Source of the DNA: Burkholderiales bacterium
GTDB lineage: Bacteria > Pseudomonadota > Gammaproteobacteria > Burkholderiales > Burkholderiaceae_C
Length of the DNA: 64,000 nucleotides
Reading direction: 5' to 3'
Assembly: GCA_017307855.1 (NCBI GenBank)
Contig: JAFKGD010000011.1
Span: forward strand, 1 to 64,000
Both the position numbers and the translations under genes were made by a program. The notes beneath the pieces were generated by a model. That model searched no databases. It was not told the DNA's origin and was given only the letters and a program-made list of their open reading frames with translations. Of this stretch, positions 48,287 to 56,994 are shown in pieces (position 1 is the first letter of the stretch; every line of letters starts with the position of its first letter).

Positions 48287-49558
48287 GTGCGCTGCATGCC
48301 GATCCTGCCCGTGACCGTCCGTATTTCCCACACCCTCGCCTCTTGCGCGCTCCGTGCCGTGGCTTGCCTCAACCTGGCGGCAGGCGGCCTGTCGGCCCAT
48401 GCGCAAGGGCTGACGACCGAGCCGCCCGCCCCAGCGGTGCTCGGCGGTTCCGCCGGCACGGCGTGGGAGCAGCGCCTCTTGTCCCAGCTGCCGCGCGTGG
48501 ACGACGCCCACCGCGCCGACATCGGCGTCTATGTGCGAGACCTCGCGTCGGGTATCTCGGTGGGCTACAAGGCCGGACAGGACTGGTACATCGCCTCCTC
48601 GGTCAAGGTTCCGGTCGCCATTGCCGTGCTGCGCGCCGTCGAGGCCGGGCAACTCTCGCTCGACACACCCGTGACGCTGCGCGCTTCCGACTACGTGGAC
48701 GGCGCCGGCAACACCAACCGCCAGGCCGTGGGCACGCCACTGCCGGTACGGCTGCTGATCGACCAGATGATCATTCACAGCGACAACACGGCCACCGACA
48801 TGCTCATCGATCTGGTGGGCGTGCGCCAGGTGAACGACGTCGTCACCTCTCTTGTGCCGCAGGGATTCGGCCGTATCACCACGCTGGCCGACGTGCGGCG
48901 CCTGGTCTATGGCCAGTTGACACCCGCTGCCAGCCGGCTGGCCGGGCAGGACCTGCTCCAGCTGCATCGCCAGCCCGACGACAAGGCGCGGCTGGCCCTG
49001 CTCTCGCGCCTGACCGGCGTGCCGCAGCAGCACTTCCGCCTCAAGACGCTGGACGCTGCCTGGCGCGCTTACTACGCCAGCGGAGCGAACTCGGCGCGCC
49101 TCGATGCCTATGGCGAGTTGCTGTCGCTGATCGCCACCGGCCACGCGCTCGAGCCCCAGTCCACGCGATACCTGCTGGGCGTGATGAAGCGCACCGTCAC
49201 CGGCTCGCGCCGCATCCGCGCCGGCCTTCCACCGGGCACCGTGTTTGCACACAAGACCGGCACGCAACGCCAGCGTGTCTGCGATTCGGGCCTGGTGAGC
49301 GTTCGCGGCGCGGCGCAGCCGGTCGTCATCGTCGCCTGCGCCCAGGGCGAACCTTCCACGGCGCGTGGCGAGAATGCGCTGCGCGATGTCGGTGCGGCCA
49401 TCTGCCGCTCGGGCCTGATCACCTCTGGAGTCACCGATGCACCCGCCTGCCCTGTCGTCCCACCCGATGCTGTTGCCCCATCGAAATCGAAGCCGGCTCC
49501 TGCCTCCGTGGCCGGTGGCCCTCGCGCTGGGCCTGTGGCTCGCCCTGTCGCCCGCTGA
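48287..49558 (+). CDS. Exported class A beta-lactamase-like serine hydrolase (first of tandem pair)
   Basis: A 423-residue protein with a signal region (to about residue 40) and the penicillin-recognising fold. SxxK is Ser104-Ser-Val-Lys107, SDN is 165-167 and KTG is 323-325. The class A general-base motif ExxLN is not found at the usual distance after SDN, so it is more likely a peptidase, esterase or cell-wall enzyme than a resistance enzyme. The last 35 or so residues are Pro/Ala/Lys rich and run 122 bases into the next gene. It is about 20-30 percent-type similar by eye to the following gene product; the pair looks like an old duplication. Confidence 0.75.
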   Translation: MRCMPILPVTVRISHTLASCALRAVACLNLAAGGLSAHAQGLTTEPPAPAVLGGSAGTAWEQRLLSQLPRVDDAHRADIGVYVRDLASGISVGYKAGQDWYIASSVKVPVAIAVLRAVEAGQLSLDTPVTLRASDYVDGAGNTNRQAVGTPLPVRLLIDQMIIHSDNTATDMLIDLVGVRQVNDVVTSLVPQGFGRITTLADVRRLVYGQLTPAASRLAGQDLLQLHRQPDDKARLALLSRLTGVPQQHFRLKTLDAAWRAYYASGANSARLDAYGELLSLIATGHALEPQSTRYLLGVMKRTVTGSRRIRAGLPPGTVFAHKTGTQRQRVCDSGLVSVRGAAQPVVIVACAQGEPSTARGENALRDVGAAICRSGLITSGVTDAPACPVVPPDAVAPSKSKPAPASVAGGPRAGPVARPVAR

Positions 49559-50555
49559 GCACGCGCGCGCGGACGACTGGCGCGACGCCCTGCGGGCGCG
49601 CCTGGAGAAGCTCGACAGGGAAACGCCTGGGCAACTCGGCGTGTATGTCAAGCGGCTGGACAACGGCGAGTCGCTTTCCTACGCGTCCGACCGGCCCTGG
49701 TACCTCAGCTCCAGCACCAAAGTGCCGATCGCCATTGCCGTACTTCAGCAGGTCGACGCGGGCAAACTGCGCACCAACCAGCGACTGGCCGTCCAGGACA
49801 CCGACCGCATCGACGGGCCGGGCGAACTCGTGTGGGCGCGCACCGGCACGGCCTACACCGTCGATTCGCTGATCACCCGGATGCTGGGGGTGAGCGACAA
49901 CACCGCGGCCAACCTGCTCGTTCGCACCATCGGCGAAGACACCCTCAATGCCAGCGCCAGCAAGCATCTGGGCAAAGGCTTCGAGAAGCTGACGACGCTC
50001 ACCCAGGTGCGGCGCGATGTGTATGGCGAACTGCATCCCAAGGCCGCGCAACTGCCCAACCAGCGTCTCGTCGAAGTCGCCTCCGAGCCCATCGGCCCGC
50101 GCCGCGTCGAGGCTGTGCGCCGTGCCATCGGCGTGCCGGCCAGCGAACTGAAGACGCGCAGCATCGACGAAGCCTACGCCAGCTATTACCGGAAAGGCTT
50201 CAACAGCGCGACGCTCGAAGGCTACGGCGGCATGCTGGAGCAGCTGGTGCGCGGCCAACTGCTGTCTGCGGACAGCACGAAGCGCCTGTTCACCGCGATG
50301 AAGTTCGGCCGCCGCGGCGACTACCGCATGGAAGGCGGCATCCCCAAGAGCCAGCCCATCATCCACAAGACGGGCACGCAGCACCGGCGGGCCTGCCACA
50401 TGGTGGTGGTCAATCCGCAGGATGGCGGCGCGCGCGGTATCGTGATCGCGGCGTGCACCGCCGATCTCGACGAGCAGCGCCAGGCCGGCCCCGTGCTGCG
50501 CGGCGTGGGTTCGGCCGTGTCGGCGGTGCTGCTGCAATCCGCGCCATCGCGGTGA
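49437..50555 (+). CDS. Exported class A beta-lactamase-like serine hydrolase (second of tandem pair)
   Basis: A 372-residue paralogue of the previous protein: signal region (PWPVALALGLWLALSPAEHA), Ser92-Ser-Thr-Lys95, SDN at 153-155 and KTG at 311-313. Shared pieces include WYL(A/S)SS(V/T)KVP(V/I)AIAVL and HKTGTQ(R/H)(Q/R)R(V/A)C. At the place where the first protein has YGQLTP this one has YGELHP. The ATG used overlaps the upstream gene widely; the ATG ten codons later (MLLPHRN) is a good alternative and would shorten the overlap to 92 bases. Substrate unknown. Confidence 0.75.
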   Translation: MHPPALSSHPMLLPHRNRSRLLPPWPVALALGLWLALSPAEHARADDWRDALRARLEKLDRETPGQLGVYVKRLDNGESLSYASDRPWYLSSSTKVPIAIAVLQQVDAGKLRTNQRLAVQDTDRIDGPGELVWARTGTAYTVDSLITRMLGVSDNTAANLLVRTIGEDTLNASASKHLGKGFEKLTTLTQVRRDVYGELHPKAAQLPNQRLVEVASEPIGPRRVEAVRRAIGVPASELKTRSIDEAYASYYRKGFNSATLEGYGGMLEQLVRGQLLSADSTKRLFTAMKFGRRGDYRMEGGIPKSQPIIHKTGTQHRRACHMVVVNPQDGGARGIVIAACTADLDEQRQAGPVLRGVGSAVSAVLLQSAPSR

Positions 50556-50585
50556 CATCGCGACGTCTTTTTGCGGGGGAATGCA

Positions 50586-50783
50586 ATGACCGAGATACCG
50601 ACGCCGCTGTTCTGGCTGCTGGTGCTGATGGCGGGGGTGGGCTTCCTCACGGTGATGCTGCGCTTCCTGCGCCGCTCCCGCCCGCCGGAGGATGACCCGC
50701 GCACTGAAGTGCCCTCGCAGCTTTCTCCATCGCACCGCGCGCCGGCGGGCTACAAGTGGGTGCTGCTGCCGGACGACGACTGA
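50586..50783 (+). CDS. Small single-helix membrane protein
   Basis: A 65-residue protein: one N-terminal helix (LFWLLVLMAGVGFLTVMLRF), a basic stop-transfer (LRRSRPP), then a polar Pro/Ser tail ending in KWVLLPDDD. GGGGGAA lies close before the ATG. No family recognised. It stands 30 bases after the second hydrolase gene and could be part of its transcript. Confidence 0.55.
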   Translation: MTEIPTPLFWLLVLMAGVGFLTVMLRFLRRSRPPEDDPRTEVPSQLSPSHRAPAGYKWVLLPDDD

Positions 50784-50803
50784 ACGGCCGCGCGGCGCCA
50801 CGG

Positions 50804-51703
50804 TCAGGCAAGCAGCACTCCCCGCATCCGCAGGTAGGGCGAGCCGGCTTCGGTGGCGGCTGCGTGGCCCGACCCCTCGTCGTCCGAGGGCGCCTCGCGC
50901 CGCAGGAGGAGCCGGGCGGGCCGCAGCGGCATGCATCGCTCCCATGCCTTCGCCAAGCTGTCCAGGCCGCCTGTGACCGACTGGCGCAACTGTTCGGACA
51001 GATCCCGTGAAAGCTGCTCTGGCGACGCGTGCCGCAGGCGCTCGATCGTCGGACGCAGCCATGCCGGTGCCCGGTCGGAGTCAAGCTGTGCATACCGCCG
51101 GGCGGTGCATGCCGCCTGGTTGAATCCGGCGTAGGGATCGCCGTGCCGCATCTGGTGATCCTCTATCGCCAGTGCCAGCAACAGCATCGACAAGGCCCGC
51201 CGGCCTTCGGGCGATTGCGCCATGGCAGCAATCCGCTGCTGCGACGCGACATCGCCGCACCATGAGCAGGCGCCTTGCGCGCCAGGTGCCGCATCCTGGC
51301 GCTCGGGCGTGCAGCCGGCGCCCAGCAGTTCGGGCAAGCCGGTCAGCAGCTCGGACTGCGGCCGCAGATGCTCCGCGATCTCATAGACAAGCTGGGCCGC
51401 GCGCCTGCTGGGGGCGGGCAGATCGGCGGAAGGATTGTCTCCTGCCGGATCCCCTCCGTCGTCGCCGGACGCCCTGCGCTCGCTCCGCTTGCGCAGTGAC
51501 TGCAGGATGTGGCCACTGCGTGGCGGCGCTGGCGCGGTGGCGGCGTCCGGCTGATGGCCGGGTCGCGTTGCGGGCGTGTCGGCGACGTTCGGCGCCGCGG
51601 CGGGCAAGCCGGTGCCAGCGACCGGCCGGGCCTGCGATTGCGGTCCGATGACAGGTACGCCGGTCACTCCGCCGGACGCGCCGATGCCTGCGTTGATGGA
51701 CAC
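50804..51703 (-). CDS. Unknown protein with disordered Gly/Ala N-terminus
   Basis: A 299-residue protein with no signal peptide or membrane helix. The first 100 residues are Gly/Ala/Pro rich and probably disordered, starting MSINAGIGASGGVTG; the rest is helical with several Cys, including GACSWCGD near residue 145. The start of the neighbouring Cys-rich protein (MSVSGLGPASFGGVA) is strikingly alike. Such Ser/Gly starts without a classic signal recall, but do not prove, substrates of specialised secretion. Last gene of a leftward group with the Cys-rich protein and the REC-Hpt/regulator pair. Family not recognised. Confidence 0.55.
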   Translation of the reverse strand: MSINAGIGASGGVTGVPVIGPQSQARPVAGTGLPAAAPNVADTPATRPGHQPDAATAPAPPRSGHILQSLRKRSERRASGDDGGDPAGDNPSADLPAPSRRAAQLVYEIAEHLRPQSELLTGLPELLGAGCTPERQDAAPGAQGACSWCGDVASQQRIAAMAQSPEGRRALSMLLLALAIEDHQMRHGDPYAGFNQAACTARRYAQLDSDRAPAWLRPTIERLRHASPEQLSRDLSEQLRQSVTGGLDSLAKAWERCMPLRPARLLLRREAPSDDEGSGHAAATEAGSPYLRMRGVLLA

Positions 51704-51736
51704 GACGTCTCCAGTGCCCGTGGCGGACCGGCAGGC

Positions 51737-52303
51737 TCAGGCCCTGGCAGCGGCTGACCGGATAACCTGCTGCAGCAATGCCCAGAATGCCTTCGGATCG
51801 GCATTCGCGCTGTGGGCCAGCTTGCAGATGTCCTTCCAGAGCGCGGGCGGTTCGTTGCCCCAGGGGTCGGACTTCACCTCAGGATCGAAGCCATGGCGCT
51901 TGAGCCAGCCCTGGGCCGTGGAGAGGGGACTCTGGCAGCCAGCGGGACTCTGGCATGCGCATGCGGCGCAGCCCAGAAGCTGGTTGCAGGCGCTGCGTTG
52001 CGCCGGATAGTTCTGCGCGAATGAAGGCGGCATGGGCATGCCGCCGCAGCAGCACGCCTGGCACATCTGTCCGCAGCACGAGCTGCCGCAGCAGCCAGGT
52101 TGTTGCCGGACCCAGGCCTGCATCGCCGCCGCCCACGCGGGCGCAACGGCAGCCCAGGCGCCGCTGACCCCACCGAGGCTGCCGCATGCACCGCTGGCGT
52201 ACGAGGAGCTCTGCGGTGCGCACGCCGGAGCCTGCGGCGCGCCGCCCTGGGAGGCGGCCACACCGCCGAAGGAGGCAGGGCCGAGGCCAGATACTGACAT
52301 CAT
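51737..52303 (-). CDS. Cysteine-rich protein of unknown function
   Basis: A 188-residue protein with 16 Cys, 13 of them between residues 71 and 123, in pairs and a triplet (GCCGSSCCGQMCQACCCGG and GCAACACQSPAGC). The N-terminal 60 residues are Gly/Ser/Ala rich, and the last 60 (WLKRHGFDPEVKSDPWG to the end) look like a normal helical domain. There is no signal peptide, so the Cys may bind metal in the cytoplasm or be oxidised after unusual export. AAGGAGA six bases before the first of two ATGs supports the start. Sits 34 bases before the 299-residue protein gene and downstream of the regulator gene. Confidence 0.6.
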   Translation of the reverse strand: MMSVSGLGPASFGGVAASQGGAPQAPACAPQSSSYASGACGSLGGVSGAWAAVAPAWAAAMQAWVRQQPGCCGSSCCGQMCQACCCGGMPMPPSFAQNYPAQRSACNQLLGCAACACQSPAGCQSPLSTAQGWLKRHGFDPEVKSDPWGNEPPALWKDICKLAHSANADPKAFWALLQQVIRSAAARA

Positions 52304-52426
52304 GGAATCTCTCCTTTGCGGAAGGCCGCCGCGAAGCGGCAAAGTGATGCACCGACTTTCGGATCATTCCGGCGTGCACCGCGGACACCAGCCGAAGCGG
52401 TGGCATGGCACGCGAAACGCCACGCG

Positions 52427-53095
52427 TCAGACCCGCCGGGTCAGCGTGGTCGAGGGTGTTTCCTCGAAGTACTTGCGATAGCCGCTGACCAGCGACGTCC
52501 GGTTTTGTGAACTGACTGTCTTCACGCTGCGCACGAACTTGCGCGCAATGTCCGTCATGCTCATGCCCTGCAGGCAGCAGCGAAGGACCTCGATCTCGCG
52601 CGGGGTCAGACGTGACAGGCGCTGGTCTCCTGCATCGACGGCGTCGGCCTGGGAAAAGTGGATGTCGCCGGTCGCCACGGCTTCGAGAGTGCGCAGAAGC
52701 TGCGTGAGGTCTCCGCTCTTGGCCACGAAGCCGTGCGCCCCGGCCTTGCGCATGAGCAGCTCTGCCGAGGCATCCAGGTGCGCGGTGTAGACGAGGATGC
52801 GCACGTGCGGGAAGCGGACGCGGAGGATCTTCACCAGGCTCCAGCCGTCAAGCTCCCCGGGCGAGAGCTCATAGTCAAGCACCAGCACGTGACATGGAGC
52901 ACTCGACAGCAGCGAGAAAAGCTCGGCGCTGGTCGCTGCGCTCCCTGCCCAGCGCAGCCGCGGGCTCTGCTGCACGAGAAGCTCGAGTCCGTAGCGCACC
53001 ACGGCGTGGTCATCGAGAACCACCACGTGCAATGGCATGCCGGGCGGCCGCCCGGAGCCGGACGAGAGCGGATGACCGGATCCGGATCCGCTCAT
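52427..53095 (-). CDS. RcsB/BvgA-like response regulator
   Basis: About 222 residues: receiver (HVVVLDDHAVVRYGLELLVQ; phospho-Asp in VLVLDYELSPGELDG; switch Lys in FVAKSGD) and a NarL/LuxR helix-turn-helix (RLTPREIEVLRCCLQGMSMT, FVRSVKTVSSQNRTSLVSGY) whose VKTVSSQ matches RcsB and BvgA closely. The first 19 residues before MPLHVVVL are Gly/Ser rich; the start chosen overlaps the preceding stop as ATGA, but MPLHVVVL at 53038 is also possible. It follows a REC-Hpt gene, as expected for a multistep relay; no sensor kinase is near. Confidence 0.82.
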   Translation of the reverse strand: MSGSGSGHPLSSGSGRPPGMPLHVVVLDDHAVVRYGLELLVQQSPRLRWAGSAATSAELFSLLSSAPCHVLVLDYELSPGELDGWSLVKILRVRFPHVRILVYTAHLDASAELLMRKAGAHGFVAKSGDLTQLLRTLEAVATGDIHFSQADAVDAGDQRLSRLTPREIEVLRCCLQGMSMTDIARKFVRSVKTVSSQNRTSLVSGYRKYFEETPSTTLTRRV

Positions 53096-53859
53096 CTCCC
53101 ATCCTGTCCGGATGTCGCCATGAGCCACCCCTGCTGACGCAGCCAGCGACTGCAGGCCTGGTCAAGAGCCGCTGCGCGGAGGGCCAGCTCGACCTCGCCC
53201 AGGCCGGCACGCACAGCGTCGCCGAGCTGGCGAGCAGTGGCTGCGACCTCCGTGGCTTTCACGACGAGCGATGCACCTTCGATGCGGTGCGCGTGATGCC
53301 GGACCTGCTCGTCCTGCCCCGCCGACAACGCCGAGAAGAGATTCTGGAGATCGACGCCGCAGCTGCTGGCATACAGGCAGCGCAGTTCGAGTTCCTGCGA
53401 TCGCGCTGAGGCATTGTGGCTGGCCCGGGCCGTAGCCCCGATTCCGAGGCTTTGCATGAAGTCGGTCATGCGGGCCGGTTTCGCCAGCGCCCCGTCCATG
53501 CCGGACACTTCGCAACGGTGCCAATGCGCCGGATCGCTGCGTCCGGACACGGCGATGAGCAGGCTGCGCGGATCGTCGGGCAGGCGGCTTTCGTACTCGC
53601 GGATGAACCCTGCGAGGCGGTAGCCATCCCAGCCTGGCAGCACGCAATCGATCAGGACTGCGGCGGGGCGCCATTGTTGCCAGATGCCAAAGGCAGCCTC
53701 TGCAGCACCGACTTCGCGCACCTGGACGCCGAGGCACGTCAGCTGGCGTGCGATTGCCCGGCGTGACACGGGGTCGTCATCGACGATCAGACAGTCATGG
53801 ACGGTACCGGGCGATGGGTTGCGTCCGGAATCGGCGGAAGGAAATGCACGGAAAGACAT
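53092..53859 (-). CDS. REC-Hpt phosphorelay protein
   Basis: About 255 residues: a receiver (DCLIVDDDPVSRRAIARQLT; Asp in VLIDCVLPGWDG; Lys in ALAKPARM) then a histidine phosphotransfer domain with VRHHAHRIEGASLVVKATEV. This order equals the last two modules of BvgS/EvgS-type kinases without the kinase, so it probably relays phosphate from a distant kinase to the RcsB/BvgA-like regulator, whose gene it overlaps by four bases. Start uncertain: an ATG fourteen codons earlier (53901) is open; neither has a clear ribosome site. Confidence 0.8.
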   Translation of the reverse strand: MSFRAFPSADSGRNPSPGTVHDCLIVDDDPVSRRAIARQLTCLGVQVREVGAAEAAFGIWQQWRPAAVLIDCVLPGWDGYRLAGFIREYESRLPDDPRSLLIAVSGRSDPAHWHRCEVSGMDGALAKPARMTDFMQSLGIGATARASHNASARSQELELRCLYASSCGVDLQNLFSALSAGQDEQVRHHAHRIEGASLVVKATEVAATARQLGDAVRAGLGEVELALRAAALDQACSRWLRQQGWLMATSGQDGR

Positions 53860-54025
53860 CGGATGGCGGCGGCAGGTCGCCTCGTGCGTTTGGACGGGCA
53901 TCGTACGGCGCAGTGGCGCAGCTCAGAGTCGCGCATCCCCAATCCGGCGAGGAACAGACTGAAGCGCTTTTTTGAGGGAGCGGAGAAACCCGTCAGACCG
54001 ACGAGCCGACGCCCGCCCCCGTCAC

Positions 54026-54304
54026 TCAACGCAAGTACGTCCGGAAGATGCCGATCAGCCGGTCGATCTCCGCGTCGTCGGCCACAGCGGGCCGACCGGC
54101 AACGCCGCCGAAGGTTTCGCGCAGGTGGCTGTCGAGCACTTCAGCCATAAGGCCGGTGGTGGCGCCGCGAAGGGCTGAAAGCTGTTGAAGCAGCGCGCCG
54201 CAATCCGTGCCAGCCTCGACCGCGCGCTCCAATGCCTCTGCCTGGCCACGGATACGCCGCAGGCGAGTGATCACCCGTTTCTTCTCTTCGGCGGAATGAG
54301 GCAT
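54026..54304 (-). CDS. FrmR/RcnR-type metal- or formaldehyde-sensing repressor
   Basis: A 92-residue four-helix repressor of the CsoR/RcnR/FrmR family ([38 protein letters not shown]). Sensor residues: Pro2, His3, Cys35 and His60, with Thr at 64. E. coli FrmR uses Pro2 and Cys35 for formaldehyde; RcnR uses His3, Cys35, His60 and His64 for nickel/cobalt. This protein is nearest FrmR but has His3. No adjacent target gene (frmA or rcnA) is present. Ligand undecided. Confidence 0.85.
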   Translation of the reverse strand: MPHSAEEKKRVITRLRRIRGQAEALERAVEAGTDCGALLQQLSALRGATTGLMAEVLDSHLRETFGGVAGRPAVADDAEIDRLIGIFRTYLR

Positions 54305-54345
54305 CGAGGACGTGTCCGGTGAGACGAGGCGGCGTTCGGGTGAAG

Positions 54346-54435
54346 TGGCGGAAGCGGTGGGATTCGAACCCACGGACGTCGCGAAACGTCGCCGGTTTTC
54401 AAGACCGGTGCATTCAACCGCTCTGCCACGCTTCC
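54346..54435 (-). tRNA. tRNA-Ser (UGA)
   Basis: A 90-nt class II tRNA with acceptor ggaagcg/cgcttcc, discriminator G, encoded CCA, D-loop with ggcagagcggttgaat, anticodon loop cttgaaa (UGA) and a long variable arm gcgacgtttcgcgacgtc. Reads serine codons UCA/UCG and others. Complete. Confidence 0.97.
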
Positions 54436-54450
54436 GCAAGGCGGCCGATT

Positions 54451-55635
54451 CTACGCGGGCAGGAAGACCGACTGCAGATCGGAGAGGAAATCCAGCCCGC
54501 GATCGGTTGGCCGGACCCACGCGCCGTCGCGCTCGATCAGCCCGCGTGCCTGCGCTTCGTCGAGCCCGCGCGCGATGGCGTTGAGCGGCAGACCGGTACG
54601 CTCGAGGAACGAAGCGATCTCGAAGCCTTCTTTGAGGCGCAGCGCGCCGAGCATGAATTCGAACGGCAGGTCGGCGCGGCCCACCTCGTCTTCCTGCGCG
54701 ACCGCATTGCCGGCCAGCGCGTTGTCCATGTACAGGCGCGGCTCGCGAAAGCGCACCTGGCGCACCACGCGATGCGCGAAGCTCAGCTTGCCGTGCGCGC
54801 CCGCGCCGATGCCCAGGTAGTCGCCGAACTGCCAGTAGTTCAGGTTGTGCCAGCAACGGTGGCCGTCACGCGCGTAGGCCGACACCTCGTACCTGCGCAG
54901 CCCGGCCGCTGCGGTGGCCTCGGTGATTCGGTCGAGCATGGCATAGGCCGTGTCGTCGTCAGGCAGCGGCGGCGGGTACTTGGCGAAGTAGGTATTGGGC
55001 TCGAGCGTGAGGTGGTACACGGACAGATGGGGCGGCGACATCGCCAGCGCCTGCCCAAGATCGGCATCGAGTTGCTGCAGCGTCTGGCCGGGCAGCGCAT
55101 ACATCAGATCGAGGTTGAAGGTATCGAAAGCCGAGGCGGCCTCTTCCACCGCGGCCAGCGCCTGTGCGCGGTCGTGCACGCGACCCAGTGCCTTGAGGTG
55201 ATCGTCGTTGAAGCTCTGCACGCCCAGCGACAACCGTGTCACGCCCGCGCCGCGGAAAGCGCGGAAGCGGTCGCGCTCGAAGGTGCCGGGGTTCGCCTCC
55301 AGCGTGATCTCGCAATCGGGTTCGAGCTTGAGGCGCGCACGGATGTCGCCGATCAGCCTGTCGATGCCTTCGGGAGAGAACAGGCTCGGCGTGCCGCCGC
55401 CGATGAAGATGCTGTGCACCTGACGGCCCCACACCAGCGGCAGCGCTGCATCGAGATCGGCCACCAGGGCGTCCAGATAGCGCTGCTCGGGCACACCGCC
55501 CGCGGCTTCATGGGAATTGAAATCGCAGTACGGGCACTTGCGGATGCACCATGGCAGATGCACATAAAGCGACAACGGCGGCAGCGCCGCCAGCTGCAGC
55601 GTGCCGGCACGCATGTAGTGCGCGATGTCCTGCAT
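54451..55635 (-). CDS. hemW: Heme chaperone HemW (radical SAM)
   Basis: A 394-residue radical SAM protein of the HemN/HemW group with the cluster motif Cys30-X3-Cys34-X2-Cys37 ([10 protein letters not shown]), [11 protein letters not shown] and a winged C-terminal domain. It lacks the extra HemN residues needed for coproporphyrinogen oxidation and the gene order next to rdgB/rph fits HemW, which delivers heme to respiratory enzymes. Last of the kinase-PP2C-rph-rdgB-hemW run; 18 bases after rdgB. Confidence 0.9.
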   Translation of the reverse strand: MQDIAHYMRAGTLQLAALPPLSLYVHLPWCIRKCPYCDFNSHEAAGGVPEQRYLDALVADLDAALPLVWGRQVHSIFIGGGTPSLFSPEGIDRLIGDIRARLKLEPDCEITLEANPGTFERDRFRAFRGAGVTRLSLGVQSFNDDHLKALGRVHDRAQALAAVEEAASAFDTFNLDLMYALPGQTLQQLDADLGQALAMSPPHLSVYHLTLEPNTYFAKYPPPLPDDDTAYAMLDRITEATAAAGLRRYEVSAYARDGHRCWHNLNYWQFGDYLGIGAGAHGKLSFAHRVVRQVRFREPRLYMDNALAGNAVAQEDEVGRADLPFEFMLGALRLKEGFEIASFLERTGLPLNAIARGLDEAQARGLIERDGAWVRPTDRGLDFLSDLQSVFLPA

Positions 55636-55653
55636 GGCGAAGGTCGAAGCCGG

Positions 55654-56259
55654 TCAGTCGGCGAGCCAGCGCTCGCGCATGAGCGCCAGCATGGCGCGCG
55701 CCGCCTGGCCACGATGGCTGTGGACGTTCTTCGTCTCGACCGGCAACTGCGCGAAGGTCTGCCCGAACGCGGGGATGAACATCACCGGATCGAACCCGAA
55801 ACCGTTGCTGCCCGCGGGCTCCCGCGTGATCTCGCCTGCCGCGCGTCCGACGGCGATCAGCGGCTCCGGGTCGTCTGGGGTGCGCACGGCCACCAGCGTG
55901 CTGACGAGCGCGGCGCGGCGGTCTTCGATGCCCGCCATCTGCTCGAGCAGCGCGCGCACGTTGTTCGCGTCGCCCTTTTCGTAGCCGAATTGCGTGGCGT
56001 AGTAGGCCGTGTCCACGCCCGGCAGCCCATCGAAGGCCCGCACGCAGAGACCCGCGTCGTCGGCCAGCGCCGGCAGGCCGGTGGCTGCCGCGGCATGGCG
56101 CGCCTTGGCCAGCGCGTTTTCGACGAAGGTGCGGTAGGGCTCTTCTGCCTCGCCCACACCCAGGTCGGACTGGCGCACGAGCTCGACACCCAGCGGCGAG
56201 AACATCGCCTGCAGCTCCGCGAGCTTGCCGGCGTTGTTGGATGCGAGCACGAGCTTCAT
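55654..56259 (-). CDS. rdgB: dITP/XTP pyrophosphatase
   Basis: A 201-residue house-cleaning enzyme that hydrolyses non-canonical purine triphosphates. [42 protein letters not shown] and [14 protein letters not shown] are the Ham1/RdgB motifs, all intact. Coupled to rph by a four-base overlap. Confidence 0.95.
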   Translation of the reverse strand: MKLVLASNNAGKLAELQAMFSPLGVELVRQSDLGVGEAEEPYRTFVENALAKARHAAAATGLPALADDAGLCVRAFDGLPGVDTAYYATQFGYEKGDANNVRALLEQMAGIEDRRAALVSTLVAVRTPDDPEPLIAVGRAAGEITREPAGSNGFGFDPVMFIPAFGQTFAQLPVETKNVHSHRGQAARAMLALMRERWLAD

Positions 56260-56984
56260 GCGGCCAGGGCCTGGCGCTGCAGCGAAACCAGTTCGTTGAT
56301 GCCCTTCTCGGCCAGGCGCAGCAGCTCGTCCATCTCGCGGCGCGTGAACGCTTCGCCCTCGGCCGTGCCCTGCACTTCGATGAAATGGCCCAGGCCCGTC
56401 ATCACGACATTCATGTCGGTACCGCAGGCCGAATCCTCGATGTACTCGAGATCGAGCAGGGGCACGCTCTCGACAATGCCGACCGATACCGCGGCCACCT
56501 CGCCGGTGAGCGGTGATTCCTTGAGCTTGCCCGAGGCCAGCAGCGTGGCCACGGCGTCGCTGGCCGCCACGAAGGCGCCCGTGATGGCAGCCGTGCGCGT
56601 GCCGCCATCGGCCTGCAGCACGTCGCAGTCGAGGTGGATGGTGCGCTCGCCGAGCTTCTTCAGGTCGAACACGGCGCGCAGCGAGCGACCGATGAGGCGC
56701 TGGATTTCCTGCGTGCGGCCACTCTGCTTGCCGCGCGCGGCTTCGCGGTCGCCGCGCGTGTGCGTGGCACGCGGCAGCATGCCGTATTCGGCCGTCACCC
56801 AGCCTTCGCCGCTGCCCTTCTTGTGGCCGGGTACCTTCTCCTCGACCGAGGCCGTGCACAGCACGCGCGTCTGGCCGAACTCGATCAGCACCGAACCCTC
56901 GGCATGGATCGTGAAGCCACGTGTGATACGCACCGGGCGCAGTTGATCTGCGGCCCGACCGCCGCTTCTCGCAAACTCACTCAT
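56256..56984 (-). CDS. rph: Ribonuclease PH
   Basis: A 242-residue phosphorolytic 3'-5' exoribonuclease that trims tRNA 3' ends. [40 protein letters not shown] and [19 protein letters not shown] are diagnostic. Full length, unlike the E. coli K-12 frameshifted allele. Ten bases after the phosphatase gene. Confidence 0.97.
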   Translation of the reverse strand: MSEFARSGGRAADQLRPVRITRGFTIHAEGSVLIEFGQTRVLCTASVEEKVPGHKKGSGEGWVTAEYGMLPRATHTRGDREAARGKQSGRTQEIQRLIGRSLRAVFDLKKLGERTIHLDCDVLQADGGTRTAAITGAFVAASDAVATLLASGKLKESPLTGEVAAVSVGIVESVPLLDLEYIEDSACGTDMNVVMTGLGHFIEVQGTAEGEAFTRREMDELLRLAEKGINELVSLQRQALAA

Positions 56985-56994
56985 TGATTACCTT

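Noticed and set aside
48287-50555. Acquired beta-lactam resistance genes
   Set aside because: The ExxLN motif is missing, there is no mobile element around, and GC matches the chromosome.
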